The notes beneath the pieces are model-generated. The model saw only the letters and a program-made list of their open reading frames with translations, was not told where the DNA came from and did not search any database. Shown in pieces: positions 49,064-57,513 of a stretch of DNA of 64,000 bases. Origin of the DNA: JBFLVU01 sp037444825 (GTDB taxonomy: Bacteria; Acidobacteriota; UBA4820; DSQY01); contig JBBILR010000005.1 in assembly GCA_037444825.1 (NCBI GenBank), positions 66,583 through 130,582 on the forward strand, given 5' to 3'. Positions within the stretch are counted from its first letter, which is position 1; each line of letters starts with the position of its first letter. The position numbers and the translations under genes were made by a program.

Positions 49064-49309
49064 GCCCGCGCCCTCCGATGGGGACACGGTGGCACGCGAC
49101 GTGAAGAATGGCAAGCCGCGGAGCGGGAACACCGTTCCGGCTCTGCCTGTGAACGACAAGAGCGGTCTCTTTCTTGCCGTCTTTCAGGAAGTTAGGCTTC
49201 AAAAGCAGAAATTCCAGAAAAAAACGTATACATCGTTCCCTTCGAGGTCGGCTGCCCCTTCTCTGGAAAAGGTGTTTGCGATCAAGGAGTTGCCCTCCGG
49301 AGCCCCCTC
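49064..49309. other. intergenic region upstream of the lipase operon
   Basis: About 245 bases with no gene. It contains an A/T-rich pocket at 49199-49236 with TATACA at 49227, unusual for this window, but I could not pair it with a convincing -35. Confidence 0.4.
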
Positions 49310-49323
49310 GGCACGGACCTTGC
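49310..49323 (+). promoter_or_regulatory. sigma-54 promoter of the lipase operon
   Basis: GG at 49310-49311 and GC at 49322-49323 are separated by exactly 10 bases; the full box reads CGGCACGGACCTTGCA, close to the consensus TGGCAC-N5-TTGCA. The start would be near 49335, before the ATG at 49364. Confidence 0.75.
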
Positions 49324-49363
49324 AAAAACCTTCCTTCTACCGAAGGAGAAAGGAGGTCCTCGC

Positions 49364-50221
49364 ATGGTCAAGAGGCTTCTCGGGGTGCTGGCGGCGCTGG
49401 CCGTGGCCCTTCCGCTCTCGGCGGGGGTCACGGGGGTGGCCTTCGTCCACGGGACGGGGCGCCAGACCAACGCCTACGCCGACTACTGGACCACCGCCAT
49501 GGTGGACTCGGTCCGGCAGGGACTGCCGGATCCCTCCAAGTTCCTGGTGGTGAACTGCGATTTCACGCAGTACATGTGGGCCTCCGGGGCGGCCGGCTGT
49601 CTGGCCGGCCAGCTCTACACCTTCATCACCACCAAGGGCATCACCGACCTCGTGGTGATCACCCACTCCAACGGCGGAAACGTCATGCGGTGGATTCTCT
49701 CCAACCCCACCTACGACTGGCGCTACCCCACCATCATCAGCAAGATCCGGTGGGTCAACGCCCTGGCTCCTTCCAGCCTCGGGACGCCGCTGGCCAACGC
49801 GGTGATGAACGGGACGGTCTTCGAGCAGTCCCTGGGCTGGCTCCTGGGCTACCAAAACGACGCCGTGCGGATGCAGCAGACCGACTGGATGGCCTACTAC
49901 AACGCCAACTGGCTCCTCGGGACGGCGGGCCGGCCGTCTCTGCCCAAGGGTTTCTGGGACGTGGTGGGCACCGACGTGGAGACGGCCGTCTGGGACCCCG
50001 ACTCCTACTGCGGCGGCTACTCGCTGAACCTGGGGCTGGAGATCACCCAGGCCTGGCTCAGCTCCTGCTCCGACGGCTTTCTGGACTGCACCAGCCAGGC
50101 GGGGGCCGGCTCCGTCTGGTTCTACGACACGCAGTACACCGCCGGCCGGGAGCCTCTCTCCCACAACCAAAGCCGGCGGAAGTGCTTCGGCCTGGACGTG
50201 ATCCTGAGGAACGACCTGTAG
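49364..50221 (+). CDS. secreted alpha/beta hydrolase (lipase-like)
   Basis: 285 residues with a signal peptide (KRLLGVLAALAVALPLSAG). Strand VAFVHGTGRQTN gives the oxyanion loop near residue 26, and VVITHSNGGNVMRW holds the nucleophile Ser in the lipase-type HSxGG near 102. The catalytic His may be in LSHNQSRRK near the C-terminus. Several Cys pairs suggest disulfides, fitting the DsbD gene at 58398. Strong GGAGG before the ATG, and a sigma-54 promoter upstream. The following gene, 10 bases on, is also exported. Confidence 0.82.
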   Translation: MVKRLLGVLAALAVALPLSAGVTGVAFVHGTGRQTNAYADYWTTAMVDSVRQGLPDPSKFLVVNCDFTQYMWASGAAGCLAGQLYTFITTKGITDLVVITHSNGGNVMRWILSNPTYDWRYPTIISKIRWVNALAPSSLGTPLANAVMNGTVFEQSLGWLLGYQNDAVRMQQTDWMAYYNANWLLGTAGRPSLPKGFWDVVGTDVETAVWDPDSYCGGYSLNLGLEITQAWLSSCSDGFLDCTSQAGAGSVWFYDTQYTAGREPLSHNQSRRKCFGLDVILRNDL

Positions 50222-50231
50222 GGAGGCCGCC

Positions 50232-51425
50232 ATGACGAAGACCGTTGCCGTTCCGGTGCTCGCCTCCGTCGCCCTGTTCGCCGCTCCCTTCGCCCCCCGG
50301 GCGGAGGCCCCCCGTTCCCTCGCCCCCGCCGCCGTCGTCTCGGCCGTCCCCCTGGCTGGGAGCCTCGAGCGGGACCCGGTGGTCTTCTCCGTTCCCGCGG
50401 ACGGCGAACCCGCCCTCTCCGTTCCCGCCCCCGCGGTGGCGGAGAGCCGGGAGTTCTGGCGCAGCGTCTCGGCGGAAGAGCTGCGGGCGGGAACGCGCTT
50501 CACCACCACCGCCCCGGGGGCGGTGGTCCGCCTGAGTCCCGTGGGGCCCGGCGGGAGCGCCGTGGACCCGGCTTTGGTGGTGGTGGAAACGCCGAAGGGG
50601 GACAGCCTCGCCGGGCCGGCCGCCTTTCGGGAGGTGGCCACCGCCGATCAGCTTCGCCGGGCCGGCGCCCCCTTCCCCGAGGGGTCCACGGCCTTCCGGC
50701 TCCGCGAGGAGGCGGGGGCCGGCGCTTTTCGCCTCCGGGTGCCGTCGCTGGAGCCCGGTGCGGGGCGCTACCTCCTGCACGTCCTCGACCGGGATTCGCT
50801 GGCGGTCCTGTCGGTGAGGACCCTCTCGGACACGGTCTTCTACGGTGAGGTGCTGGCGGCGGAAGGCTGGCTGGCCGACGCCGGGGAGTTTCGGCGGGTC
50901 TCCTTCGCCGAGGCCCAGGTGGCCTCCCCCGACGGCTCCCGTTTCGACGCCCCCGTGAAGCCGCGCCCCGACGGCTCCCTTTCCATCACGCTTCCCCTGG
51001 AGGTGCCGCCGGCCGCCGCCCCCGGCCTGTGGGAGCTGCACCTGCGGGTCCGGGGGGAGGCCGCGGGCCAAACCGTGGAGCGCACCGTCCACACCGCCTT
51101 CGCCTACGTGGTCCCCACCGCCCGGCGGAGCGGCCCGGTGTCCGTGGTGTCGAAGAGGGGCCGCGTGGTTCTGGAGGCTCCCGTGGAGACGGCGGCGGCG
51201 GGGCGCTACGCCCTCCGGGCCCTGGTCCTCGGAAGGGACGGAAAGGGGACGGCCAAGCCCTTGGCCCTCCTGGAGACGGCGGCCTGGCTGGAGGAGGGCC
51301 GCGGGACCCTGCGCGCCGAGGTTCCCCCCGCTACCGTACAGAAGTCCGGGCTCCGGGGGCCCTTTGAGGTGCGGGAGGTCTGGCTTTTAGACCAGAGCCG
51401 CCTCCAGGTGCTGGAAAAACCGTAA
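50232..51425 (+). CDS. secreted protein of unknown function, partner of the lipase (DUF4785-like?)
   Basis: 397 residues with an N-terminal signal (VAVPVLASVALFAAPFAPRAEA). The remainder looks like successive beta-sandwich domains: RTFTTTAPGAVVRL-like and FRLRVPSLEPGAGRYLLHVL segments near 110-190, then VFYGEVLAAEGWL and a third around LWELHLRVRGEA. It recalls DUF4785 exoproteins of gamma-proteobacteria, from memory and not certain. Co-transcribed with the lipase behind the sigma-54 promoter; possibly a binding or inhibitory partner of it (inference). A terminator follows. Confidence 0.65.
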   Translation: MTKTVAVPVLASVALFAAPFAPRAEAPRSLAPAAVVSAVPLAGSLERDPVVFSVPADGEPALSVPAPAVAESREFWRSVSAEELRAGTRFTTTAPGAVVRLSPVGPGGSAVDPALVVVETPKGDSLAGPAAFREVATADQLRRAGAPFPEGSTAFRLREEAGAGAFRLRVPSLEPGAGRYLLHVLDRDSLAVLSVRTLSDTVFYGEVLAAEGWLADAGEFRRVSFAEAQVASPDGSRFDAPVKPRPDGSLSITLPLEVPPAAAPGLWELHLRVRGEAAGQTVERTVHTAFAYVVPTARRSGPVSVVSKRGRVVLEAPVETAAAGRYALRALVLGRDGKGTAKPLALLETAAWLEEGRGTLRAEVPPATVQKSGLRGPFEVREVWLLDQSRLQVLEKP

Positions 51426-51478
51426 GGTTCACCCCGCGGAGGGGTGGAGGGGAGCATGGGGAAGGGTTCCTTCCCCGC

Positions 51479-51510
51479 CGGCCCGCCCGACGGCGGGCCG
51501 CTTTTCTTTC
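51479..51510 (+). terminator. terminator of the lipase operon
   Basis: A 9-bp stem (51479-51487 with 51492-51500), CGAC loop, then CTTTTCTTTC. Good rho-independent shape on plus. Confidence 0.85.
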
Positions 51511-51691
51511 AGGGAAGCTCCTCGGAGGAGGCGTCTTCGGCGGTCGGGGTCGGCGAATCCTCCGTCCGCTCTTCCTCCGGCGCAACCCCCGTCTTTTTCT
51601 GCAGACGCCGCTGGCGCTTCTCCTCTTGCTTCTGCAACCGCTTCAGTTCCTTCTGCCGCTTGTTGCCCCGATAGGCACCGGGATGGACCAT
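51509..51691 (-). CDS. small conserved charged protein
   Basis: 60 residues. The N-terminal half, MVHPGAYRGNKRQKELKRL and a following KQEEKRQRR, is very basic; the second half is acidic and Ser/Thr-rich. I recall small proteins opening PGAYRGNKRQKEL in related genomes, function unknown. The start at 51691 has GGAGG 6 bases upstream and matches the conserved beginning; a frame from 51727 has no ribosome site. Probably nucleic-acid-associated, judged only by charge. It overlaps the last bases of the lipase-operon terminator. Confidence 0.65.
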   Translation of the reverse strand: MVHPGAYRGNKRQKELKRLQKQEEKRQRRLQKKTGVAPEEERTEDSPTPTAEDASSEELP

Positions 51692-51740
51692 CGCCGCCTC
51701 CTCTCCCCGACGTTTCCCCGCCATCATCGCCGGAGAGGCG

Positions 51741-51771
51741 AAAAAAGGAAAGAGGGGCCCGACGGCCCCTC
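51741..51771 (-). terminator. terminator of the cold-shock gene
   Basis: An 8-bp stem (51752-51759 with 51764-51771), CGAC loop, and on the minus strand a following TTTCCTTTTTT. It lies 23 bases past the csp stop. Confidence 0.8.
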
Positions 51772-51793
51772 CTTCGACGGGGTTTCGAAAGGT

Positions 51794-52000
51794 TCAGTCG
51801 CGCACGACGGAAACCTGCTCCGCCTGCGGACCCTTGGCGCCGCGGGTGACCTCCAGGGTGACGCGCTGGCCCTCGGCCAGGGTCTTGAAGCCCGTGCCCA
51901 GGATGTTGCTGTGGTGCACGAAGGCGTCCTGTCCGCCGTCCACCGTGATGAACCCGTATCCCTTCTTTTCGTCGAACCACTTCACGATTCCGTTGACCAC
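51794..52000 (-). CDS. cold-shock domain protein
   Basis: 68 residues, a single CSD. RNA/ssDNA-binding chaperone. RNP1 is KGYGFITV and RNP2 is DAFVHHS; GIVKWFDEKKG at the N-terminus is classic. GTG start at 52000 with AAGGAG 8 bases upstream; the longer frame from 52009 leaves no spacing for that site. It has its own sigma-70 promoter and terminator, with a leader of about 58 bases. Confidence 0.95.
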   Translation of the reverse strand: MVNGIVKWFDEKKGYGFITVDGGQDAFVHHSNILGTGFKTLAEGQRVTLEVTRGAKGPQAEQVSVVRD

Positions 52001-52064
52001 GCGACACACTCCTTGTCTCCGTACGACCTTCCAACAAACCGTTTGTCAGCGGGTGTACGAAAAG

Positions 52065-52093
52065 AGTCTACCACGGAAGGCCCTGGAGGTCAA
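52065..52093 (-). promoter_or_regulatory. sigma-70 promoter of the cold-shock gene
   Basis: TTGACC (52093-52088), 17-base spacer, TAGACT (52070-52065). Start near 52058. Confidence 0.75.
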
Positions 52094-52111
52094 GGCCCGG
52101 CGGCGAAGCCC

Positions 52112-53401
52112 TCAGGGGAGATCGATCCGGGTGGGAAAGGCGAAGGAAGGGCGGGCCAGAAAGTACCCCTGGCCGTAGGGGACATGCAACGCCCTCAACG
52201 TTTCCAGCTCCTCCGGGGTCTCGATCCCCTCGGCGATGAGCTGGGCGTTGATGTTTTTCCCCAAGATGAGGAGGGAGGAGACCAGTTCCTGCTTGAGGAG
52301 GTTCTGGTGGATCCCCTTCACGAGGCTCACGTCCACCTTGAGGTAAACCGGGCGCACGTGGGTGATGGTCTGGATGGACGAGTAGCCGGTGCCCAGGTCG
52401 TCCAGGGCCACTTCGAAGCCCAGGGCGGTGTACTCTTCCATCATGGCCCGGAAGGCGTCGTAATCCTCGATGGCGTGGCGCTCCGTCAGCTCCCAGACCA
52501 CCTCCCGGGGGGTGAGCCCGTGGCGGGCCAGGGAGTCCCGGGCGGCCTCCCCCTTGAAGTCCGGGTCGTCCAGCGTGGTGGGAAGGGTGTTGATGAAGAC
52601 CTTGGTCCCCGGGGGCTTTCCGGCGGCGGCGGAGAGGGCGGACCACTTGCAGAGGTTGTCCAGTTGCCGGCTCAGCCTCGACTGCCGGGCGAAGGTGAAG
52701 AGGGCCTCGGGCCACTCGTAGGGCGTTCCCGAAGGGCCCCGGGCCAGGGCCTCGTACCCCAGAACCTCCATCGTCTCCAGGTTCACGATGGGTTGGAAAA
52801 CCGACGCGATGGCCTTTCGGGCCAGAATTTGCCGGAGCTCCAGCTCGTGGAGCATGAGCTCCGTCTCCTCCTGGCGCTGGGCGAGGGCCGCCGTCTCCTC
52901 GATGGCCCGGTGGACCTGGCGCTCGAAGCGCAGGAAGGGGTTGTAGTGGAGCACGCTGTAGCCCATGTTGAGGGTGAGACCGGGCAGGTCCGCCCCGGCC
53001 AGCTCCCCCTCCAACGCCCCGTACAGGCGGCGGGCGATGCGCTCCAGGGACATGAGGGCGCCGTCGGAGAGGATGGCGTAGGGGGCGAAGACGCAGAACT
53101 GGTCGTCGAAGATCCCCCGCTGGCAAACCAGGAGCTTCCCGCCGAATTCGCGGTCGTTGAGGTCCTGGATGTGGAAGGCCGCCTGCCTCAGGACGTTTTC
53201 GTACCGCTCGAAGCCGAAGACCGACTCCAGCCGCTCCAGGTCGGAGATTTGAAGGAGGACCACCCCCAGAAAGCGGTCCTCGGCCATGGTCTTGAGCCGT
53301 TCGAAGCAGGCGCCGTAGGCGGGGAGCCTCGTGTTGGCGTCAAAGAGAGAGGCCCGCAGGGCGACGAGCTCGTTGAGGGGATCCTTGCGGGAAAACTCCA
53401 A
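52112..53401 (-). CDS. degenerate GGDEF - EAL domain protein (c-di-GMP phosphodiesterase)
   Basis: 429 residues. Residues 1-165 fold like a GGDEF domain but the signature is lost (GIFDDQF where GGDEF belongs), so no cyclase activity is expected. Residues 185-429 are an EAL domain with the catalytic set intact: YEALARGP, INTLP, WELTERHAIE, LDDLGTGYSS, LKVDVSLV, and IAEGIETPEE. It should hydrolyse c-di-GMP to pGpG. The start is a TTG at 53401 with GGGAGG 7 bases upstream. No membrane segment or receiver domain. The PilZ protein at 16248 is a possible downstream effector. Confidence 0.9.
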   Translation of the reverse strand: MEFSRKDPLNELVALRASLFDANTRLPAYGACFERLKTMAEDRFLGVVLLQISDLERLESVFGFERYENVLRQAAFHIQDLNDREFGGKLLVCQRGIFDDQFCVFAPYAILSDGALMSLERIARRLYGALEGELAGADLPGLTLNMGYSVLHYNPFLRFERQVHRAIEETAALAQRQEETELMLHELELRQILARKAIASVFQPIVNLETMEVLGYEALARGPSGTPYEWPEALFTFARQSRLSRQLDNLCKWSALSAAAGKPPGTKVFINTLPTTLDDPDFKGEAARDSLARHGLTPREVVWELTERHAIEDYDAFRAMMEEYTALGFEVALDDLGTGYSSIQTITHVRPVYLKVDVSLVKGIHQNLLKQELVSSLLILGKNINAQLIAEGIETPEELETLRALHVPYGQGYFLARPSFAFPTRIDLP

Positions 53402-53473
53402 CCGGCCACCCTCCCGTGCCTATCTTAGCAAGGCGGTGCGGCGGGGCGCAACGGCGCCGGAGGGGACGGGGGA

Positions 53474-53502
53474 TTGAGGGTCGGGGAAGGCTGTGGTACA
53501 CC
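53474..53502 (+). promoter_or_regulatory. promoter of the sigma-54 activator gene
   Basis: TTGAGG (53474-53479), 17-base spacer, TACACC (53497-53502) preceded by TGG (extended -10). The start is about 20 bases before the GTG at 53531. Confidence 0.6.
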
Positions 53503-53530
53503 GGGGGGGGGCCGACGTCAAGGGGGTGGT

Positions 53531-56500
53531 GTGAGGAACCCGAAGAGCCCAGGGGGATCCGTGGCGGAGGGATGCCTGCTCCTCCACCCGGGGCTTCCCC
53601 CCGGCACGGGGCAGCAAGCGCTTTCGCCCCGGAACCTCGCCGGGGAAAGGGAGGTCGCCCGCTTCGCCGCCGCCCTCTTCTCCTCCCTGGCCTTCCTGGA
53701 GGCGGAGGGATGGCCCTTTCGGCCGACGCCGGGCCAATGGGGGCTGGGGAGGGACGGACTACCCGTTCCCCTCCCCGGGGAGCGCCCGCCCTCCTCCGAG
53801 GATCCCGCCCGGGCCTTCGGCCTCTGGGTCCTCCGCCTCCTCGCGCCGCGGGGGACTTCCCGGGGGAGGCCGCCCTCTTTGCCCCGAAACCTCCGCCGGC
53901 GGGAAGCGTGGCGGGCCTTCGCCGGCCGTTGCACGGAGGGAGGGGCGGGAGAACTCCGTTGCCGGGACCTTCTCCTGGACCTCCTGGAAATCGCCTCCTC
54001 CCTGGATTCCCTGCCCCCCAAGCGGTGGTCCTACGGGGTGGCGGCGGAAAGATCCGGCCTGCGGAGGCGGTCGGGGTTCCTCCTCCACCCCGTCCGCATG
54101 GGCTGGGAAGCGGAGGCCCTGCGGGCGGAGGCCCTCCTCCCCGCCGGCGGGGAGCCTCCCCTTCTCCCTCTCTCGCTCCAGGGAACCGCCCCCTACCCGC
54201 TGGCGGGGCTGGAGCCGCTCCTCACCCTCTGTCTGGGGTCGGAAGGGGAGGCGAGGCGTTGGATGGGAGACCGGCTCGGAAAGGGAGAGCGGGCGCTGGA
54301 AGGAGACCTCGCCGGCCTCCTGGCCGGGAGGGAGGAGGGGGGGTGGTGGCTCGACGGGGCGGAGCGGATGGACCCCGCCAGCCGAAAGGTGCTGAACGCC
54401 GCCGCCCGGGCGGCTCTCAAGGCGGCGGCAGGGACGGTTCCCGCAACGGCCGGGGGCTCCACCCCCCTCCGGGTCCGGCTCCTCTGGCTTCCCCCCGTGG
54501 GGGAGGGGTGGTACCGGGACCACGCCGCCGCCTGCCTCGGAGAGGGGTGGAATGCCCTTTTGGAGGTGCTGGAGCGGGAAGAGGCGCCGCCGCCCCGGGC
54601 GGGCATGCCCCTCTTTCCTCCCCTGGCGGCGGCCCTTCCGGCCCCGGAAACCGGGGAACCCCGCCCCGAGGAGATGGACCGGCTGGACCCCACGGGTCTG
54701 TTCCGCCGGGCCAAAGGGCTTCTCGTGAAGGGCCGGGCGGAGGCGGCCCGTTTCTGGGAAGGCCTGGCCCTGCTCTCCGCCGGTCAGCCCGCCCTGGCCC
54801 TGGAGGCGTGGAAAGGCTTGTCCAGAGACGCCATTCCGCCGGGGCTTCTCTCCCTGGCCCAGGCCCGAGCGTTTGCGGCCCTCCACGACTACGGCTCCCT
54901 GGGGCGGGTCCTCTCGGAGACCGAAAGGGCGGAAGGGGACGTGGAACCGCAGGTTCGGGCGCTCCTGTCCACCCAGCGGGCGGTGGCCTGTTGGCAAGCC
55001 GGCAAGGGGGAGGAGGCCCGGCGGCTCCTCGAAGCGGAGGAAGCCGGGGCGCTGGAGGGGGACGCCGCGCTCCTGGTGCTGGCGAACCTGGCCACCCTTT
55101 GTCTCCGCTCCATGGACACGGAGGCCTCCGTCCGGGCCCTGGACCGAGCCTTCGAGCTCACGGGGAAAGAAACGGGCCCCTTCGCCCTGGCCGTCCTCCA
55201 CCACCGGCGCGGTCTCCTGCGGCAGGTCCTGGGGGATCTTGCCGGGGCTCTCCAGGACCTCCGGGCGGCGTTGGACCTTTCCCGCCAGGGGAAGCGGCGC
55301 GGGCTGGAGGCGGGGATCCTCTGCGACCTGGGCAACCTCCTCCGCCGCTCCGGGCGGACCGCCGAGGCCGAGGGGGTCTACCGGAGGGCGGAGGAGGGGG
55401 CCCGGGCCCTGGGTCTCTCCTCCCTGGCCCACGCCGCCCGCTTCAACGGCGCCATCGTGACGCTGGAGAGGGGACGGCCCCGGCGGGCCCTGCCGGTCTT
55501 TCAGGGGGCGCTTGAGGAGGATCTCGCGGCGAAAAACGCCCTCTACGGGGCCACCGACGCCCTCTACGCGGGCCTCGCCCTCCAGCAACTGGGCCGGTTC
55601 CCCGAAGCCCTGGAGGCGGCGGACCGGGGCCTCTCCCTGGCCGCCCGCCTGGAGGAGCCCCAGCTCCTGCACGAGCTCCTGGTCCTCAAGGCCGACCTCC
55701 TCCTGGAGACGGGGGGACAGGGCGCCCTCCGCAACGTCCTCGGGCGACTCGCCGGCACCTCCTGGCCGGCTCTGGAGGCCGACGACCGCCTCTTCGAGGC
55801 GGCTCTCCTGGGTCCCCGGCCGGCGGGCTCCACCACGGAACCGGAGCGTCTCCTCGCCGAGGCCACCCCTCTGGGCCGGGCCTTCTGGTACCTCCACCAG
55901 GCGTCGAAAAGCACGGACACCGAAGAAACGCTTCGCCGGGCGCTGGATGCGGCCCGAGGCCTGGAAAGCCCGTACCTCGCCGTGCGGATCCTTCGCCACC
56001 TGGCCCGCCGGGGGGCCTTTCCCGTCCTCGGGGAGCAGGAACGGGAGCGGTACCGGGCCTTCCTTCTGGAGAACGACGTGCGGGGCCCCGAGCGGGACCT
56101 CCTGCCCCTTCTGGAGGCTCCCTCGAGCGGGGGAAGTCCGAGCCCGGCCCCGGCGGCCTCGTCGGACCTCGGGGTCCTGGAAGCCGCCCGTAACGGAAAT
56201 GGGGAAGCGTTGGACCTGTTGGCCCGGCACCTGGGGGCCACGGTCTGCCTGGCGGAGGGGGCCTCCGAGGTCCGCTTCGCCGGGGACGGGACCGCCTCCG
56301 GGCGGCGGGCCCTCCTGGAGGGCCGGGGACTTCCCGGGACGGAGCGGGGCGCCGAGGGAACGCGGGTGGGCGCCCTGGACGGCCTGGGGCGGTGGGTGGG
56401 GGCCTGGTTCCCCGCCGGGCGGTACCTTCCCGCGGAGACCGAGACCCTCCTGCGCCTCTGGATCCGCCTTCTTCCCTCCCTTCCGCCGCCGGGGTCCGCC

Positions 56501-57493
56501 GGGCCTTGCGTGCCGCCCCCCCTTCGCGGAATCCTGCTCACGCAGTCCCCCGCCATGGCTCCCCTCCTGGATCTGCTGGTCCGGGCGGCCCCCTTCCGCT
56601 TCCCCGTCCTGGTGACGGGGGAGCCGGGGGTCGGCAAGGAGGTCTGCGCTCAGGCCCTCCACCTGCTTTCCCCGCGGGCTCGGAAGCCCTGGGTCCCGGC
56701 CAACTGCGCCAACCTCTCCCCCACGCTGGCCGCCAGCCTGCTCTTCGGCCACCGGCGGGGCGCCTTCACCGGCGCGGAGCGGGACCAGCCGGGCCTGGTG
56801 GAGGCCGCCCGGGAGAGCACCCTCTTTCTGGACGAGGTGGGCGAGCTCCCGCCGGAGGTCCAGGCGTCCCTCCTCCGATTCCTCCAGGACGGGTCCTTCC
56901 TGCCCCTGGGGGAGGTGCGCCCCCGGGAGAGCGACGCCCGGGTCGTGGCCGCCACCAACCGGGACCTCGCGGCCGCCGCCGAAAGCGGGCTCTTCCGGAA
57001 AGACCTCTACCACCGCCTCAACGTCATTCGCCTGGAGGTGCCTCCCCTGCGCCGCCGCCCCGAGGACATCCCGCTTCTCCTCGGCCATTTTCTGGAGCGG
57101 GCCGCCGCCTCCGAGGGCCTTCCGGTTCCGCGCGTCCACCCCGACCTCCTCCAGCGCCTGGGGGCCCACCCCTGGCCCGGCAACGTCCGGGAGCTCCAGA
57201 ACACCGCCCGCGCCCTGCTGGTGGCCTCCCGCGGGGAGGCGGTCCTCCTGCCCCGGCATCTCCCCCCCTCCTTCGGCGCCGGGCCGGCTCCCGCCGCCGA
57301 AGGGCGGCTGGCCCGGGCCGTGAGGGAGGCGGAGGCGCGGGCCATCGCGGCGGCCCTGGCGGAGGCGAGGGGACGGCCCGCGGAGGCGGCGCGCCTCCTG
57401 GGGCTGACCCGCCAGGGGCTCTTCGCCAAGATGAAGCGCCTGGGCCTGCGCCGCTCCACCCCCGAAAGCCCCTCCTCGCCCGGTGGGGTATAA
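53531..57493 (+). CDS. TPR-containing sigma-54-dependent transcriptional activator
   Basis: 1320 residues. The N-terminal 180 resemble a degenerate protein-kinase-like or sensory region (no HRD or DFG motif). Residues about 400-820 are Ala/Leu helical TPR-like repeats (for example LAGALQDLRAALDLSR), then a weak GAF-like stretch near 900-990. The AAA+ domain follows: Walker A GEPGVGKE at 1030, GAFTGA at 1077 (intact sigma-54 contact loop), Walker B LFLDEVGEL near 1098, NVRELQN. It ends with a Fis-type HTH (AARLLGLTRQGLFAKMKRLG). It should activate sigma-54 promoters, of which two candidates lie at 49310 and 62888. GTG start tentative; GTG 53561 possible. Confidence 0.9.
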   Translation: MRNPKSPGGSVAEGCLLLHPGLPPGTGQQALSPRNLAGEREVARFAAALFSSLAFLEAEGWPFRPTPGQWGLGRDGLPVPLPGERPPSSEDPARAFGLWVLRLLAPRGTSRGRPPSLPRNLRRREAWRAFAGRCTEGGAGELRCRDLLLDLLEIASSLDSLPPKRWSYGVAAERSGLRRRSGFLLHPVRMGWEAEALRAEALLPAGGEPPLLPLSLQGTAPYPLAGLEPLLTLCLGSEGEARRWMGDRLGKGERALEGDLAGLLAGREEGGWWLDGAERMDPASRKVLNAAARAALKAAAGTVPATAGGSTPLRVRLLWLPPVGEGWYRDHAAACLGEGWNALLEVLEREEAPPPRAGMPLFPPLAAALPAPETGEPRPEEMDRLDPTGLFRRAKGLLVKGRAEAARFWEGLALLSAGQPALALEAWKGLSRDAIPPGLLSLAQARAFAALHDYGSLGRVLSETERAEGDVEPQVRALLSTQRAVACWQAGKGEEARRLLEAEEAGALEGDAALLVLANLATLCLRSMDTEASVRALDRAFELTGKETGPFALAVLHHRRGLLRQVLGDLAGALQDLRAALDLSRQGKRRGLEAGILCDLGNLLRRSGRTAEAEGVYRRAEEGARALGLSSLAHAARFNGAIVTLERGRPRRALPVFQGALEEDLAAKNALYGATDALYAGLALQQLGRFPEALEAADRGLSLAARLEEPQLLHELLVLKADLLLETGGQGALRNVLGRLAGTSWPALEADDRLFEAALLGPRPAGSTTEPERLLAEATPLGRAFWYLHQASKSTDTEETLRRALDAARGLESPYLAVRILRHLARRGAFPVLGEQERERYRAFLLENDVRGPERDLLPLLEAPSSGGSPSPAPAASSDLGVLEAARNGNGEALDLLARHLGATVCLAEGASEVRFAGDGTASGRRALLEGRGLPGTERGAEGTRVGALDGLGRWVGAWFPAGRYLPAETETLLRLWIRLLPSLPPPGSAGPCVPPPLRGILLTQSPAMAPLLDLLVRAAPFRFPVLVTGEPGVGKEVCAQALHLLSPRARKPWVPANCANLSPTLAASLLFGHRRGAFTGAERDQPGLVEAARESTLFLDEVGELPPEVQASLLRFLQDGSFLPLGEVRPRESDARVVAATNRDLAAAAESGLFRKDLYHRLNVIRLEVPPLRRRPEDIPLLLGHFLERAAASEGLPVPRVHPDLLQRLGAHPWPGNVRELQNTARALLVASRGEAVLLPRHLPPSFGAGPAPAAEGRLARAVREAEARAIAAALAEARGRPAEAARLLGLTRQGLFAKMKRLGLRRSTPESPSSPGGV

Positions 57494-57494
57494 T
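57489..57494 (+). promoter_or_regulatory. -10 element of the aminotransferase operon
   Basis: Perfect TATAAT, overlapping the stop of the sigma-54 activator gene and 20 bases before the ATG. No clear -35. Confidence 0.5.
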
Positions 57495-57513
57495 TCCCCG
57501 CCCGGAGGTGCCC

